A stretch of 64,000 nucleotides of DNA from Moringa oleifera (GCA_021397835.1 JAJFZO010000609.1:11100001-11164000), one strand, 5' to 3'; shown: positions 13,836 through 28,673, counted from the first letter of the stretch. Numbers and translations are program-made. Notes: generated by a model not told the origin, from the letters alone.

Positions 13836-15767
13836 TTAATTATAGAGATGAACGGGGAGACGAGGTTCCATAACAGCAACAGGCGGTGACTTTCTCCATG
13901 TCCAAATCTTCTGGGTTCATGCTTTCAGGCAGTTTCCAGTGGAATCCATGCAACAAGTTGGCCAACATTGATTGAATCATCTTCAGTCCAAGGCTATAGC
14001 CAGGGCACATCCTCCTTCCAGACCCAAATGGCAAAAGCTCAAAACTCTGTCCCTTCACATCAATCGCCTTCCCTAAGAACCTCTCAGTTCGAAACTCTTC
14101 CGGTGCATCCCATACTGAAGGGTCTCTTCCCATACTCCATACATTGATGAAGACAACGGTGCCTTTACGGATATCGTAGCCGGCGACATTGCAGTCGTCT
14201 ACGGCCTGGTGGGGAGGAGAAAGAATGCAGAGAACACTGCTGTAAACAATTCTGTATTTTTCTCTTCTTTGAGAATGGTATGGTGGCTGCTCAATTAACC
14301 TTGAGACCCCATATGATGTATTTATACATGTAAGGATTACATTAGGTTTAATTCTCTAAATATGGTATTATGTAATGTTTGATTTGTTTCATGGGCTCCG
14401 GGCTTCTTTCTTCTGATTCTGGAATTTGGACTTTTCCTGTTGAGCCCGTGGATCAGTGTAGGCGGGCTCCTTGGGCTTCTCTGCCTTGGGCTTCTCCGAT
14501 TGGGCTTGTGGATCATGGCAGGCGGGTCTCGTTTTGGAGACGGGTTGACCCATTGACTTAACAGGAGGAAGCGTCCCCACAACTGGATGTTTCCTCATTC
14601 TTTCTTTCATTATCGCGTCTATGTACGGAAGCTATGGGATGTCTTTCTCCTCCACCCATCTCTCTCTCCCAATCACTCTGTCAAGCTCTTCGGTTGCCTT
14701 CTTGATGAGTTCTGGTTGCTTCAAGAGCTCAGCCATTGCCCACTTCACGACTGTTGCAGAGGTCTCTGTGCCTCCTGCTATGAGATCCTGATAAGGCAGA
14801 GTTGGAACAAGACTAATAAAAGTTACTGTAAGTGAGCTTGAAGACATTATAGTACCTGGGTGAGTCCTTTGACGCCATCGTAAGTGAGCTTAACGTCAAG
14901 ATTCGGATCATCTGCCAGCTGAAGCAGTAAATCCACCATATCTTCAGGCACAAAGTCCTTCCCAGCTCCGTCCTTCCTAGCCTTGTGTTCATCAAGAACA
15001 TGGTCATAAAATCGATCAAATTTTTCCTTCTAGGCCTTCATTCTTTTTACTTACCCTTGTATGTCCAAGAAATCCACCCACGGTATCCAGTCCCCTATGT
15101 TAAGCGCTCCATTAAGCATGAGAAACTCGTCAAGCATCTCTTGAAATTCTTCAAGTGGAACAGTACAAGCCTCGAACTTGGAGTCAGCAAAGTACTTCTT
15201 CCCCAATACAATTCTGCTCATAACACTCAGAGTGACCCGTGATAGATGCTCTTTAAGCACTATAGGCTTCCCTATGACGGCATGGAGGCGAGACATGAAT
15301 GCACGCATCTCCTCAACACGTATGTACTCATAAAACTCCAGCTTCTTGGAGCTAAAGAGCTGGGTGAGGAAAATCTTACGGCCTTGACGCCAATAGGGTC
15401 CACAAGGTGCCCAAGCGACACTAGAATAATTGTAAGTTGTATACTTACCAGCAGCAGTTTTGGGTCTAGAGGCAAAGATATGATCATGTGTCTTGAGAAA
15501 CTGCTCTGCCATTTCTGGAGACGAAGTGACGACAACGGGGACAGAACCAAACTTGAGCTGCATGTTGTGTCCATACATTTTGGATAGCCTGTGAAGAGAT
15601 TGGTAAGGGAAGGGACCCATAAGATGGAGGTTGCCAATGATCGGCCACGGCCTAGGCCCCGGTGGAATCTTCAGCTGCCGACGTCTTGAGGTAAAGATTC
15701 CTGAAAGAAAAGTGAGAGCAGCAAGTAACACAAGGCCTTCAACCACACATGAAAGAGTAGTATCCAT
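13836..15767 (-). pseudogene. Cytochrome P450, CYP92-like (P450-2), pseudogene
   Basis: Same two-exon gene as the intact P450-4 (27067-28673), but disabled several ways. Exon 1 (15767-14856) has TAA and TAG stops shortly after VDFLDIQG, near 15051 and 15030. Exon 2 (from 14787) has a stop after KDIP at about 14630. A 345-bp solo LTR (14219-14563) sits between the KHPVV and AGYDI regions. Near the C-terminus 26 bases are missing relative to P450-4; the loss lies between two copies of ACTTTCTCC and shifts the frame after DLDMEK. The heme-loop region itself is unbroken. A start codon and a TATA-like run at 15810-15821 remain, so it may still be transcribed, but it cannot make a P450. Confidence 0.92.
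14219..14563 (-). mobile_element. Solo LTR, probably Ty1/copia, inside P450-2 exon 2
   Basis: This 345-bp insert is absent from the intact paralogue and is flanked by the direct repeat GGAGGA (14213-14218 and 14564-14569), a likely target-site duplication. On the minus strand it starts TGTTAAGTC, has a TATA-like TGTATAAATACATC about two thirds through, then a pyrimidine-rich end, as in a copia LTR. The far end reads TTTC, not the usual CA, so the exact border could be a few bases off. No internal retrotransposon sequence is present. Confidence 0.75.
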
Positions 15768-15809
15768 TATGTGGCTGAGGGCTTTGAGTGATGTCTACCT
15801 GGAGATTTG

Positions 15810-15821
15810 TGTATATATATA
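15810..15821 (-). promoter_or_regulatory. TATA-like run upstream of P450-2
   Basis: An alternating TA run about 45 bases before the start codon of the P450-2 pseudogene. It is conserved at 28718-28728 upstream of the intact P450-4. Confidence 0.4.
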
Positions 15822-16062
15822 CTAGTTTAATTGAGCTACCATGTTCATGTGGCTTTCCCAATAAGGAACGTTCGTAAACTTCATGATAGAGCACCCAAAG
15901 CTGACAATCAACAAACAGCAAGTAAACGTTTCATCAGGAAGCAAATGTTATAAACCACGTTCTTCGATTCATCGCTTTTCAACCTACGTTCTCTCTTCTC
16001 TGTTTTCGATATATTTCTTTTCGTTTCAAAACATTGATCATTACTATTGTTCTTACCCATCA

Positions 16063-16131
16063 AAGAATGGGTTTCTTGAAGTTAGAGAGAGGGCAGAGAG
16101 CTCTTGAAGTTGCTGCTGGTTTGTGGACTTT
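16063..16131 (+). other. Possible short coding exon, unknown, copy 1
   Basis: ATG opens MGFLKLERGQRALEVAAGLW and runs to a potential donor at CAG-GTACTG. The same piece is kept in copy 2 (31412-31480) with E/K and F/L-type changes. A downstream acceptor near 16999 (TTTACAG-GTG) could add a short basic tail in copy 1, but that region is altered in copy 2. I do not recognise the family. It may be a small gene, a 5' exon, or a relic. Confidence 0.3.
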
Positions 16132-16202
16132 CCAGGTACTGGCGTCTTCAAGCTGAAGGCCAACTCCTTGCTCCTGTTTAGGTGTGACCCATAGTTGAAA
16201 AA

Positions 16203-16560
16203 AATGATGAATTTAAAAAAAGTTTATTGGATAAATCAGCTCCATCTCAGCAGATTTAATCTTCTGCTGAGTTATCAATCCACCAATAATCATATTTTAT
16301 CTTTTACTGACTTAGCCCATCAACAAACAATGATAAATTTTAAAAAAATTTATTAGATAAAATCAGCTTCACCTCGATAAATTGGATCTTCTGTTAACTT
16401 ATCCATCTACCAACGACAGATTTTATCTGACTTATCAGTCAATCGACAAACAATGATAAATTTAAAAAAGATTTATTGGATAAATCAGTTCCATCTTAAT
16501 AGATTAGATTTTTTACCGACTTATCAATCCACCAACAATCAAATTTTATTTTTTAATGAC
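16203..16560. repeat. Tandem repeat, about 122-bp unit, three copies
   Basis: The phrase GATAAATTTAAAAAAG..TTTATTGGATAAATCAGCTCC recurs at about 16203, 16329 and 16451, each followed by a similar ATCTTCTGCTGA-type stretch and an ATTTTATCTTTTACTGACTT stretch. The same array lies at 31551-31920 in copy 2. Just downstream (16725-16895 and 32070-32240) is a T-rich array of about 30-bp units built on AATTTTGAGATTTTATCTTT. I recognise no known satellite. Confidence 0.7.
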
Positions 16561-17123
16561 TTATCCTGCATGTACTGCTTCCTCACGTGAAAAACTCACT
16601 AGTCTCCACTATAAGTATCACTCCTCATACTATCTTAACTCATCAATCAAAAGCCTAAACCTCCTTTTATCTTTATCTCCTCTTTTCTTTTCTCCCAACA
16701 CCTCATATATCTACCTTCTCCCATTTTTAAAGTTTTATTTTTTTTTTAATTTTGAGATTCCATCTTTTTTTATTTTTAAAGTTTATCTTTTTTTAATTTT
16801 GAAGTTTTATTCTTTCCTAATTTTGGGTTTTTATTCTTCTCTAATTTTAGAGTTTTACTTTTTTTTTTAATTTTTAAAGTTTTATCTTTTCCTTTTAAAA
16901 AGAAAAAAAAATTATTTATTTATTTTATTCAAATTTCGAGTAAATTTGAGGGAATTACGAAACATCTTAAAAAATTTGATAATATATTTTTTGTTTACAG
17001 GTGATACAGTTCGCAACAAACCATAAAAAGAGAGTGAGATAGCTAGCTAGAAAACCTGAGGAGCACCCTTCAGTTTGTTTTCTTTGTTACTTCAAGACAG
17101 CCTCTTGAAGGGAGCGAGGGAGG

Positions 17124-17327
17124 ATGGCCGGAAAAAAAAGCATAGAGAAGCCTCTAAAACCAAGTAGATGCTGGCAAAGGAGGAGGCAACGCGACGAGAG
17201 AGGTCGTGGGAATGGCGAGAGCAACTTAGTGGTTGAAAAGTTTCATGTTTGCCTTCTTTTGGTCATCATTGTGGCCGTAGGCATGTTCTATGTTTTATAC
17301 CACATTCGCTATCTGTTGCTTGTTTAG
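17124..17327 (+). CDS. Hypothetical small membrane protein ORF, copy 1
   Basis: A 67-aa frame with ATG in the context GGAGGATGGCC. The first half is strongly basic (MAGKKSIEKPLKPSRCWQRR..., then RDERGR). The C-terminal part is one hydrophobic segment (LLLVIIVAVGMFYVLY), a tail-anchor-like layout. The duplicate at 32391-32609 keeps the frame, differing by a 15-base (5-codon) in-frame indel and several amino-acid changes, with the last residues diverged. In-frame retention hints at coding, but the many replacements argue against strong constraint. I do not recognise a family; it could be a genuine small protein, part of a spliced gene, or chance. Confidence 0.4.
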   Translation: MAGKKSIEKPLKPSRCWQRRRQRDERGRGNGESNLVVEKFHVCLLLVIIVAVGMFYVLYHIRYLLLV

Positions 17328-17699
17328 TCCATCCACCTTCACTTTCTCACTCATGTTACCAAAATTGTAGTGCGAAGTGCCATTTTTCTCTTCTTGAAAT
17401 GCCAATAATGGAAGTCCAGAATGAATGTGAGACATTTTCCCGGGAATGTGACGGAAAATTACTTTCTTCTTTTATCCCTTTTTTTGTTGAAAAAAGTGAC
17501 ATTCTTGATTTTGATGGAAGTAAAATGGCATTAATTCATGAAGTTATATTAATTATTATGGTGAATTTCTGATATTTGCTTAGTTAATTTTTTGATTAAC
17601 TAAAAATATTAATTTACTTAACTTGTATGAAATTAGTTATCAAATCTATTAATGAAAGTTTAGACGTTAATCATAATTATTGCTTGGACAAATCCCAAA

Positions 17700-17775
17700 T
17701 TAGAAGACTGGGTGAGAAAAGAAAAGGATTTACATAGGCCACCCAGGATTCGAACCTTGGCCAGCTAATATTCTA
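17700..17775 (-). repeat. Possible tRNA-derived SINE fragment, copy 1
   Basis: The minus strand contains GGTTCGAATCC, a perfect RNA polymerase III B box of tRNA type, inside AAGGTTCGAATCCTGGGTGG. No acceptor or anticodon arm can be folded around it, so it is not a tRNA gene. A short tRNA-derived SINE relic is the likeliest reading. It recurs at about 33045-33105 in copy 2. Confidence 0.35.
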
Positions 17776-17922
17776 TTAGTTTTTTTTAATTCTAAATATT
17801 AAAATCTGAATTCCAAAAACATTCGCTTGTTTTTCTCCTCTGTAGAGACCGCTAAACGAGCGAACCAGTTTTCGCGTGAGCTAGGTTTAGGGTTAATTTG
17901 TCTTCGTTGGAATCAGAGAGCA

Positions 17923-20295
<2,373 letters not shown>

Positions 20296-20704
20296 ACTTT
20301 GGACGGTTGGATTTGGACTTCCAGTTTCTGCTGTGATGATGATGTCAATTGGAAGCTCTGCTTCCTGTTTGTCACATCCCCTGATATTATGTTAATTCCA
20401 CCAAGTTCTGTATTTGTCTTATACAATCGACTGTACAACTTAGGGCTAAGAATTTGATATGCTCTGCCCCGCCTGTGTTCATGCTAGCCTCATATCAATT
20501 TCACCCTTTGTCTCCCACCCAGAACCTTTCTGTGCAAGGGTAACTTAAAGTATTGTTACTGTTGTGCCTGAAATGGTGCTTGCAACTGGAGAACTGTTTT
20601 TTTTTTTTTCTTTCTTGCTTGGGCATGTACTTGTACTGGCAAGCATAGTAGATATATGAATGATTAACCCCTTTTAATCATGGAAGTTGTTCCCCTAACT
20701 TTTG

Positions 20705-21816
20705 ACCCATCTCTCCCTCCCGATCACTCTGTCAAGCTCTTCGGTTGCCTTCTCGATGAGTTCGGGTTGCTTCAAGAGCTCAGCCATTGCCCACTCCACG
20801 ACTGTTGCAGAGGGATCTGTTCCTCCTGCTATAAGATCCTGATAATGCAGAAGGAGAACGAGATTAAAGAAAGTTACTGTAAGTGAGCTTGAAGACATTG
20901 TAGTACCTGTGTGAGTGCCTTGGCGCCATCGTAAGGCAGCTTAACGTCAAGATTAGGATCATCTGCCAGCTGAAGCAGTAAATACACCATATCTTCAGGC
21001 ACAAAGTCCTTCCCAGCTCCTTCCTTCCTAGCCTTGTGTTCATCCAGAACGTGGTCATAAAATCGATCAATTTTGACCTTTAAGGCCTTCATTCGCTTCA
21101 CGTGCCTTTGTATGTCCAAGAAATCCACCCACGCTATCCAGTCCCCTATGTTAAACACCCCGCTAAGCATAAATATCTCGTCAAGCATCTCTTGAAATTC
21201 TTCGAGTGTAACAATGGAAGGCTCGAACTTGGACTCAGGAAAATACTTCTTCCCCAATACAATTCTGCTCATAACACTCAGAGTGAATCGTGATAGATGC
21301 TCTCTAAGCACTATAGGCTTCCCCAAGACGGCATGGAGGCGAGACACGAAAGCACGCATCTCCTCAACACGTACGTACTCTTAAGACTCCAGCCTCTTGG
21401 AGCGGAAGAGCTGGCTGAGGAAGATCTTACGGCCTTGACGCCAATAGGGTCCGTAAGGTGCCCAAGTGATATTTAGAGTAGTTGTAAGTTATGTACTCAC
21501 CTGCGGCAGTTTTGGGTCTAGAAGCAAAGATACGATCATGAGTCTTGAGAAACTTCTCTGCCATTTCCGGAGACGAAGTAACCACAACAGGGACGGAACC
21601 AAACTTGAGCTGCATGGTGTTGCCATACTTTTTGGAAAGTCTGTGAAGAGATTGGTGAGGGAGGGGGCCCATAAGGTTGAGGTTGCCGATGATCGGCCAT
21701 GGCCTAGACCCGGTGGAAACTTCAGCTGCCGACGTCTTGACTTAAGGATTCTGGAAAGGAAAGTGAGAACAGCAAGAAACACGGGGCCCTCAAACAGACA
21801 TGAAAAGAGTCTCCAT
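20705..21816 (-). pseudogene. Cytochrome P450, CYP92-like (P450-3), truncated pseudogene
   Basis: Duplicate of P450-1. Exon 1 is 21816-20907 and exon 2 starts at 20838, but the match stops at 20705, just after RVIGRERW. So the ExxR helix, PERF and heme loop are absent. The truncation point is the segmental-duplication join. Further damage: an extra A near 21805 shifts the frame just after the start, a base is missing near 21710 (in the proline hinge), an extra T near 21471 shifts frame again, and a TAA replaces a Tyr codon near 21382. Fragments MRAFVSRLHAVLGKPIVL and AGGTDPSA are still readable; the I-helix Thr is Pro here. It cannot encode an enzyme. Confidence 0.92.
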
Positions 21817-22739
21817 TGCTGCATGAGGGCTTGGGGTGACGTCTGCTTATTATTTGAGTTATCATGATAAGGCCTTCAATGATCAACCAACGGCAATATT
21901 GCACGTTTCAAGCAGCAATGAGCCACGTTTTTCAACAGCCACTCCATAGCTTTTGAATTATCAGTGACCACATATTAATGGCACGTCTGATTGGTAATAT
22001 AGAAAAGACAGAAAATTGAATAATTACTGCCACATGTTCTAATGACATGTTTAATTCGTGAAATGAAATTAAAAAAATTGAATAAGAATTGCCGCGGCAT
22101 TAATCACATGTTTTTGAATCGTGAAATAAAATAGACAGAGGATTGAATAATTTCACGTATTAATAATATATTTGATTTGTGAAATAAAATAAAAAATTAA
22201 ATAAGTATTTTTAAAAATAAAAAATAAAAATATTATTATATTTAGTTAATTAAAATTAAATAGAATATATTTTTATTTTTGATGTGTTTGATTCATCCAA
22301 AAATAAAATAAAAAAGTAACTGAAATAAGTTTTAAAAAAATATTATATTTTTTTAATTAAATTAATTATAATTTAATTAGTATATTTATAAATTTTTTAT
22401 TAAAATAATAAGAATTAATAAATATTTTAATAATAATAAATTATTATAAAAATAAATATTAACTAAATAATAAGTTAATAGTTATTTTTTATTTTAAATA
22501 TTAATATTATAAAAAATAAAGTTAATATTAATTGATGTTTCAATAATAATAATTTTTTTAATTTTTCTGTGTGAATTATTTTAAAAATAAAAATAAAATT
22601 ATATATATATATAGTAATTTAAAAATTTTGTAAGGGGATGCTATAAATTAAAAAAAGTGTAATAATTTTTTTATTTTCATAAAATAGTTATTTTAAGGGT
22701 TCACTTTGTAATAGTTATTTTAAATTTTTTAAAAATAAA

Positions 22740-24310
22740 AATTTATTAAAAATTATAATATTTAAATAAAAATAAATCAAATATTAAAAATAAATTTTAT
22801 TTTAAATAAGATAAAAAAAATTTTGTATTCTCGCAAAGCAAATATGTGAAGTGACTTTTGATCAACAAGATTGATATATTTTTAAATGATTTAAACATTT
22901 GAATAGAAATAATTTTTTAAATTATTTACTAAATTAATATAAATATAAAATAAAATTTATATAAAATTTAATTATTTATTTTATTCTTAAATAATTTTTA
23001 GTAAAATATTGATAAAAAAATTTAATAATTTGTGTACCAAAGAGAAAATATTTATTTCTGTCATATTTTCTTTTCTAAGAGAAATTGTTTTCCTTTCCTT
23101 CCATCAAATAAATTTTAATATTAAAATATTATAAAATTAATTTTAAAAATAATTTTAAAATTAACATAATAAAATTAATTATTTTTAAAAATAAAAATAT
23201 GAGCAAAATGAATTTTTAGTCCTAAAATTATAATATAAAAACAAATCTAAATTCATAATCTCATTTCTCGAACAAAGTAAAAAAACTCTGATAAGTTTTT
23301 TTTTTCTAATTCTGTAAGTAACATTCAATTATCAAATAAAAAATAAAAATATTTTAAGTAAATATTATTTTAAATTTTAGTTTTACTATCTCTCTTCAAT
23401 CAAACTTTTAATTTGAAATATATCTAAGTAAATATTAATATTTTCATTTTATTTAAATTAAATTTTATTAAAAATTTTAAATATTAATAATATTCAAATT
23501 AGAGATATTTTATAAAAAATTTTAATTTACAATTTTTTACATCTGTAATAAAATATTTAAACTATCATCATAAAAAAATTCAAAATTTTTGAGTACAAAA
23601 AATATTTTTTAAGAAATAAATACTATTAAAATTTTAAAAAATTCATAAAAAATGAATGATTAGTCAAAAAAATTTAAATTTAAGAGATAAAATCAAAATA
23701 AAGTATAAAATTTTTTTGGGTAATTTTTAGTTATTTTAATAATAAAAAATATTAATTTTTTATAATTATTTTAAGTCAAGATTTAATTTAAATAAAATCA
23801 ATATATCAAAATTTGTTTGGATATATTTTTAAAAATTATAATTTAATTAAAATAAAATATAAAATTTTAAATAAATTTATTTAAATATTTTTAAAAAATA
23901 AAATTTAATAATTAAAAAATCAATATAGTAAATGATCCAAAATCCGAAATTGATCTACTAGTTGAGTTGAACCCCTCGAAAAGTAAAAATATAAAAAGAA
24001 GAGTCATATAGCATGAGAAGGTGTTACTGGCACTGGCAGCAGTTCTTTGATGCTTGGTGGGTAACACAGAAACCTTGTAGGCTTGGTGGGTGAGCCACTG
24101 GTCCATTTAAAAACAAAGTGTGTCGTTGCTGGGTAAGAATTAAACCAAACTAATTGTTATATCATGGACTACTGTTGAAGCTTGGACCAGTGTGTGATTG
24201 ATCACATGTCAGTACTCAGGATAGCTTCACTCTGCTTACTGTTCAAGCTGCCATTAACTTGTGATGCTCGACAGCTTTGAGCCCGCAATTGATGCAACCA
24301 GAAACCGAAC
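22740..24310. other. Copy-2-only block, AT-rich, no gene
   Basis: This 1.6-kb stretch has no counterpart in copy 1, where the flanks are joined at about 11070. It holds very AT-rich sequence, one member of a dispersed AT-rich repeat (about 23270-23880) and a less AT-rich stretch at 23920-24310 without recognisable coding sequence. I see no target-site duplication, so deletion from copy 1 is as likely as insertion here. Confidence 0.55.
23270..23880. repeat. Dispersed AT-rich repeat, member 1
   Basis: Shares ordered phrases with 47680-48120 and 56060-56640, for example AAGTAAATATTATTTTAAATT at the left, CATCATAAAAAAATTCAAAA in the middle and TTATTTTAATAATAAAAA with TTTTTATAATTATTTTAAGT at the right. 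The order and spacing are kept despite low complexity, which points to a repeat family, probably non-autonomous. Confidence 0.5.
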
Positions 24311-25489
24311 TATATCGTCATATAATTAACTCAGCTATGGTTTAGCCAGTACCGAAGGCAGAAGTAGGGCCCTTCTCTCTTTCTTCCTCATCCTTAACAG
24401 CAAGCTTTCCTCGTGTCCTACATCTTCCAGTCCATTACCATTCTTACCATACTCATCCTCTTCCAGTCCATCAGTTATGTCTCAACTTCTTTGACTGACA
24501 GTAACGAGATTAGGTGCCACTTTCAAAGATCCTCTTCGAGGCCAACCCACCCTCTACGCTAATGATGAGAGAGAAACATGATCGTAAATTCATAATGGTT
24601 ATTTAATTTTGGAAGAAGAAAAGTAAAAAAGGGGAAGACGGAAATTTCTTAGTGTTAAAAGAGATATCTTGATGGGGTAAGGACACGCTGGAATTTATTT
24701 TTCAGACGTAAATTATATTTATATATATCAACTACGAATGACATATATATATATATATATATATATATAAGTCTATCCTGCATTTAGGAATTTTTTAAAC
24801 CTTACAAAATTTACTTTTATAAAATAATTTTTCTATATTTAAAATATTAAATTATTAATTGATAAGATTAAATATTAAATATTTAAAATAAAAATAATTA
24901 ATATAAAGTTTAAATAATTATAAAAATACATAATTTATAATAATTAATTTTCAATTAAGAATTATATTTATTTTATAATCGTTATAATATGAAAATAAAT
25001 TATAAGAAAACTTATTTTCTCATCAGATATTTTTATATTTTTTTAATAACAAAAACTAAAGCTCACTACACTATGTGTAAAAACTATTTTTTATATAATA
25101 AAACGTAAAGTGAACAGCACATGTAAAAACTATAAAATAACCTTATATAAAAATTAATTTTTATATATACTTAATAATCTTTCACTTAAAAGTTAATTCA
25201 CCATCTTAATTGCTTCTTTTAATTGTAATAACTTTAACTTCTCAATTAATAGAAAAATATTTTTAAAGTTATACACAACTTTAATTTCTTAATTATTATA
25301 ATTTTATTTAATATATTAGATGAACTAAGATTTTTTTTATATATTTTTAAGTAATAAGACATTATTTTTAAAAACTAATCTTATAAAATAATAACTTACT
25401 TATATATTTTTTATTCTAACATAATATGTAGTATTATTTTTCAAATAAATAACACTTTGACTATAATAATATAATAAATATTTTTTAAA

Positions 25490-26001
25490 CTTGTGCCATA
25501 ATTTATCTAAAAAAGATCATAACTATATCATTTTCTTATTCGCTTATGTAAATGCAACATATTCTCCTATATGATAGAAAGGGTAACTATATTTTTTATA
25601 GTTTATATATCTAACTGATTGCAGTACCATTTAATGTGTAAACATACCCAATATCATCAACTATATTAGCGTTAACATAACCATGCAAACTCTAATCTAT
25701 TTTCATAAAGTAGAAAGCTAAATCTGTAGTAAGTTTCAAATGCTTAAAAATTCATTTAATTGCTTTTCAGTGTTGTTTCTTTGAATTATTAATGCATCTA
25801 CTAACAACTCTCATTGCACATACTATATCTGATTTTATATAAATAATGACATATATTAATCTCATAATTATACAAATATAAGGCATTTTGTCCATATATA
25901 CAATCTCATAATTGATTGAAAGAAATTGATTTTTGGATAGTTTGAGATGACTAAACAAAGGTCTGGTCACTAGTTTAACATCATTTATTTTGAATCTAGT
26001 G

Positions 26002-26038
<37 letters not shown>

Positions 26039-26690
26039 GTAGCTTGAGAATCTATTTTTCTTTGTTATCTCATCCCAAGGATTTATTTTGTAGGATCCGA
26101 TTTTTTATAGCAAACTTCTCTGAAAGCTTACTCTTTAATTTCTCTATCTTATGTAAATTAGCTTTAACAATCAATATAACATCAACATATAACAACGATA
26201 TAATATAAGAGATAAGAGTTATCATACCCTCTTGACATAGTAACAATGGTTTGCTTGACACCTTAAAAAATTTATTGTTACTCATGTAGTTGTCAAACTT
26301 ATGCTACTATAATCTGGAAGCATTTTTTAGCGTATACAAAATTTTTTATAAGCCTGCACGCCATTTTCTTCTTATTTTTGACTTTAAAACCTTATGCTTG
26401 ATGCATTTAAGTTCTTTCCTCCAAAACACCATGAAAAAATTTATTTTTACGCCTATTTGCTGCACAACTAGATCTTCCTTAACCATTAGCCTAAATAATC
26501 TTATGATTATAGTCAATTTAACCATTAGAGAGAAAACCTATATGTAGTCAATATCTTTTTTTATTATTATTAAAATCCTTTCACTGCTAATCTTGCTTTA
26601 TAGAGCTTACTACCATGCATCATGTTGTTTGAACTTATACATAAATTGCATGGTTTGTATCTATTGATATTAAACATAAGAAGTTCAATT
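25490..26690 (-). mobile_element. Decayed Ty1/copia pol relic, copy 2
   Basis: Duplicate of the relic at 12290-13480, with the same order of reverse-transcriptase and RNase H pieces: SLLYVDVILIVKANLHKIEKL, then YMDKMPYICIIMRLIYVIIY. The catalytic YVDD box reads YVDV here and YVDI in copy 1. It is dead in both. A long (AT)n run at 26005-26033 interrupts it. Confidence 0.8.
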
Positions 26691-27066
26691 TGTCACCTGG
26701 AGTAAATATAAAGATTTTATAAGATATTTACTTTATTATTTTATTAAATTATTTTTAAATATTTATTTTAATTATTTAATTACAGAGTATCAAATTTGAA
26801 TTTCGATATAAAAACCATTAAAAAAAAGAAAAAATGGAACAATTAAACAGTACTGTTGCTGCATAAATTTATTGTTTCTAATATAGAACATATTCATCAA
26901 TTAATATAGAAGCAAAACAATTAAATCGTATTCAATGATTTATTCATTATATATAGCTTGTGTTCTTTCATGAGATTATATATCAAATTAACAGAACACA
27001 CATCAATCTATGGTTTTATATTATCATTCATATTACATAAACATATTTTATCCCAGTGTATCCTAA

Positions 27067-28673
27067 TTAATTATAGAGATGAACGGGGAGACGAGGTTCC
27101 ATAACAGCAACAGGCGGTGACTTTCTCCCTGTTTTCAATCCATCAACTTTCTCCATGTCCAAATCTTCTGGGTTCATGCTTTCAGGCAGTTTCCAGTGGA
27201 ATCCATGCAACAAGTTGGCCAACATTGATTGAATCATCTTCAGTCCAAGGCTATAGCCAGGGCACATCCTCCTTCCAGACCCAAATGGCAAAAGCTCAAA
27301 ACTCTGTCCCTTCACATCAATCGCCTTCCCTAAGAACCTCTCAGGTCGAAACACTTCTGGTGCATCCCATACTGAAGGGTCTCTTCCCATACTCCATACA
27401 TTGATGAAGACAACGGTGCCTTTACGGATATCGTAGCCGGCGACATTGCAGTCGTCTACGGCCAGGTGGGGAGGAAGCGTCCCCACAACTGGATGTTTCC
27501 TCATTGTTTCTTTCATTATCGCGTCTATGTATGGAAGCTGTGGGATGTCTTTCTCCTCCACCCATCTCTCTCTCCCAATCACTCTGTCAAGCTCTTCGGT
27601 TGCCTTCTTGATGAGTTCTGGTTGCTTCAAGAGCTCAGCCATTGCCCACTTCACGACTGTTGCAGAGGTCTCTGTGCCTCCTGCTATGAGATCCTGATAA
27701 GGCAGAGTTGGAACAAGATTAATAAAAGTTACTGTAAGTGAGCTTGAAGACATTATAGTACCTGGATGAGTCCTTTGACGCCATCGTAAGTGAGCTTAAC
27801 GTCAATATTCGGATCATCTGCCAGCTGAAGCAGTAAATCCACCATATCTTCAGGCACAAAGTCCTTACCAGCTCCTTCCTTCCTAGCCTTGTGTTCATCA
27901 AGAACATGGTCATAAAATCGATCAAATTTTTCCTTCAAGGCCTTCATTCTTTTTACGTACCCTTGTATGTCCAAGAAATCCACCCACGGTATCCAGTCCC
28001 GTATGTTAAGCGCTCCATTAAGCATGAGAAACTCGTCAAGCATCTCTTGAAATTCTTCAAGTGGAATAGTGCAAGCCTCGAACTTGGAGTCAGCAAAGTA
28101 CTTCTTCCCCAATACAATTCTGCTCATAACACTCAGAGTGACCCGTGATAGATGCTCTTTAAGCACTATAGGCTTCCCTATGACGGCATGGAGGTGAGAC
28201 ATGAATGCACGCATCTCCTCAACACGTATGTACTCATAAAACTCCAGATTCTTGGAGCTAAAGAGCTGGGTGAGGAAAATCTTACGGCCTTGACGCCAAT
28301 AGGGTCCATAAGGTGCCCAAGCGACACTAGAATAATTGTAAGTTGTATACTTACCAGCAGCAGTTTTGGGTCTAGAGGCAAAGATATGATCATGTGTCTT
28401 GAGAAACTGCTCTGCCATTTCTGGAGACGAAGTGACGACAACGGGGACAGAACCAAACTTGAGCTGCATGTTGTGTCCATACATTTTGGATAGCCTGTGA
28501 AGAGATTGGTGAGGGAAGGGACCCATAAGATGGAGGTTGCCAATGATCGGCCATGGCCTAGGCCCCGGTGGAATCTTCACCTGCCGACGTCTTGAGGTAA
28601 AGATTCCTGAAAGAAAAGTGAGAGCAGCAAGTAACACAAGGCCTTCAACAACACATGAAAGAGTAGTATCCAT
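27067..28673 (-). CDS. Cytochrome P450, CYP92-like (P450-4), intact
   Basis: Exons 28673-27762 and 27693-27067 join at a phase-0 intron to 512 aa. It has the N-terminal anchor (MDTTLSCVVEGLVLLAALTF), proline hinge IPPGPRPWPIIGNL, I-helix AGGTETSA, KETMRKHP, FRPERF and heme loop FGSGRRMCPG with ligand Cys448. It differs from P450-1 throughout, for example at the N-terminus, around FADSKFEACTIPLEE and in substrate-contact regions such as VVGTLPPHLAV, so the two intact genes are diverged paralogues that may differ in substrate. It is the counterpart of pseudogene P450-2. A TATA run lies about 45 bases upstream of the start codon. An ER-bound monooxygenase is expected; the substrate is unknown. 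Confidence 0.92.

Noticed and set aside
16203..16560. Repeat array resembling CRISPR spacing
   Set aside because: The whole 122-bp unit is repeated, with no unique spacers, in a plant genome; it is an ordinary tandem repeat.
17735..17775. tRNA gene with GGTTCGAATCC B box
   Set aside because: No acceptor, D or anticodon stem can be formed around it; it is kept only as a possible SINE fragment.
22740..24310. Autonomous transposon in the copy-2-only block
   Set aside because: No long ORF, terminal repeats or target duplication could be found; deletion from copy 1 is as good an explanation.
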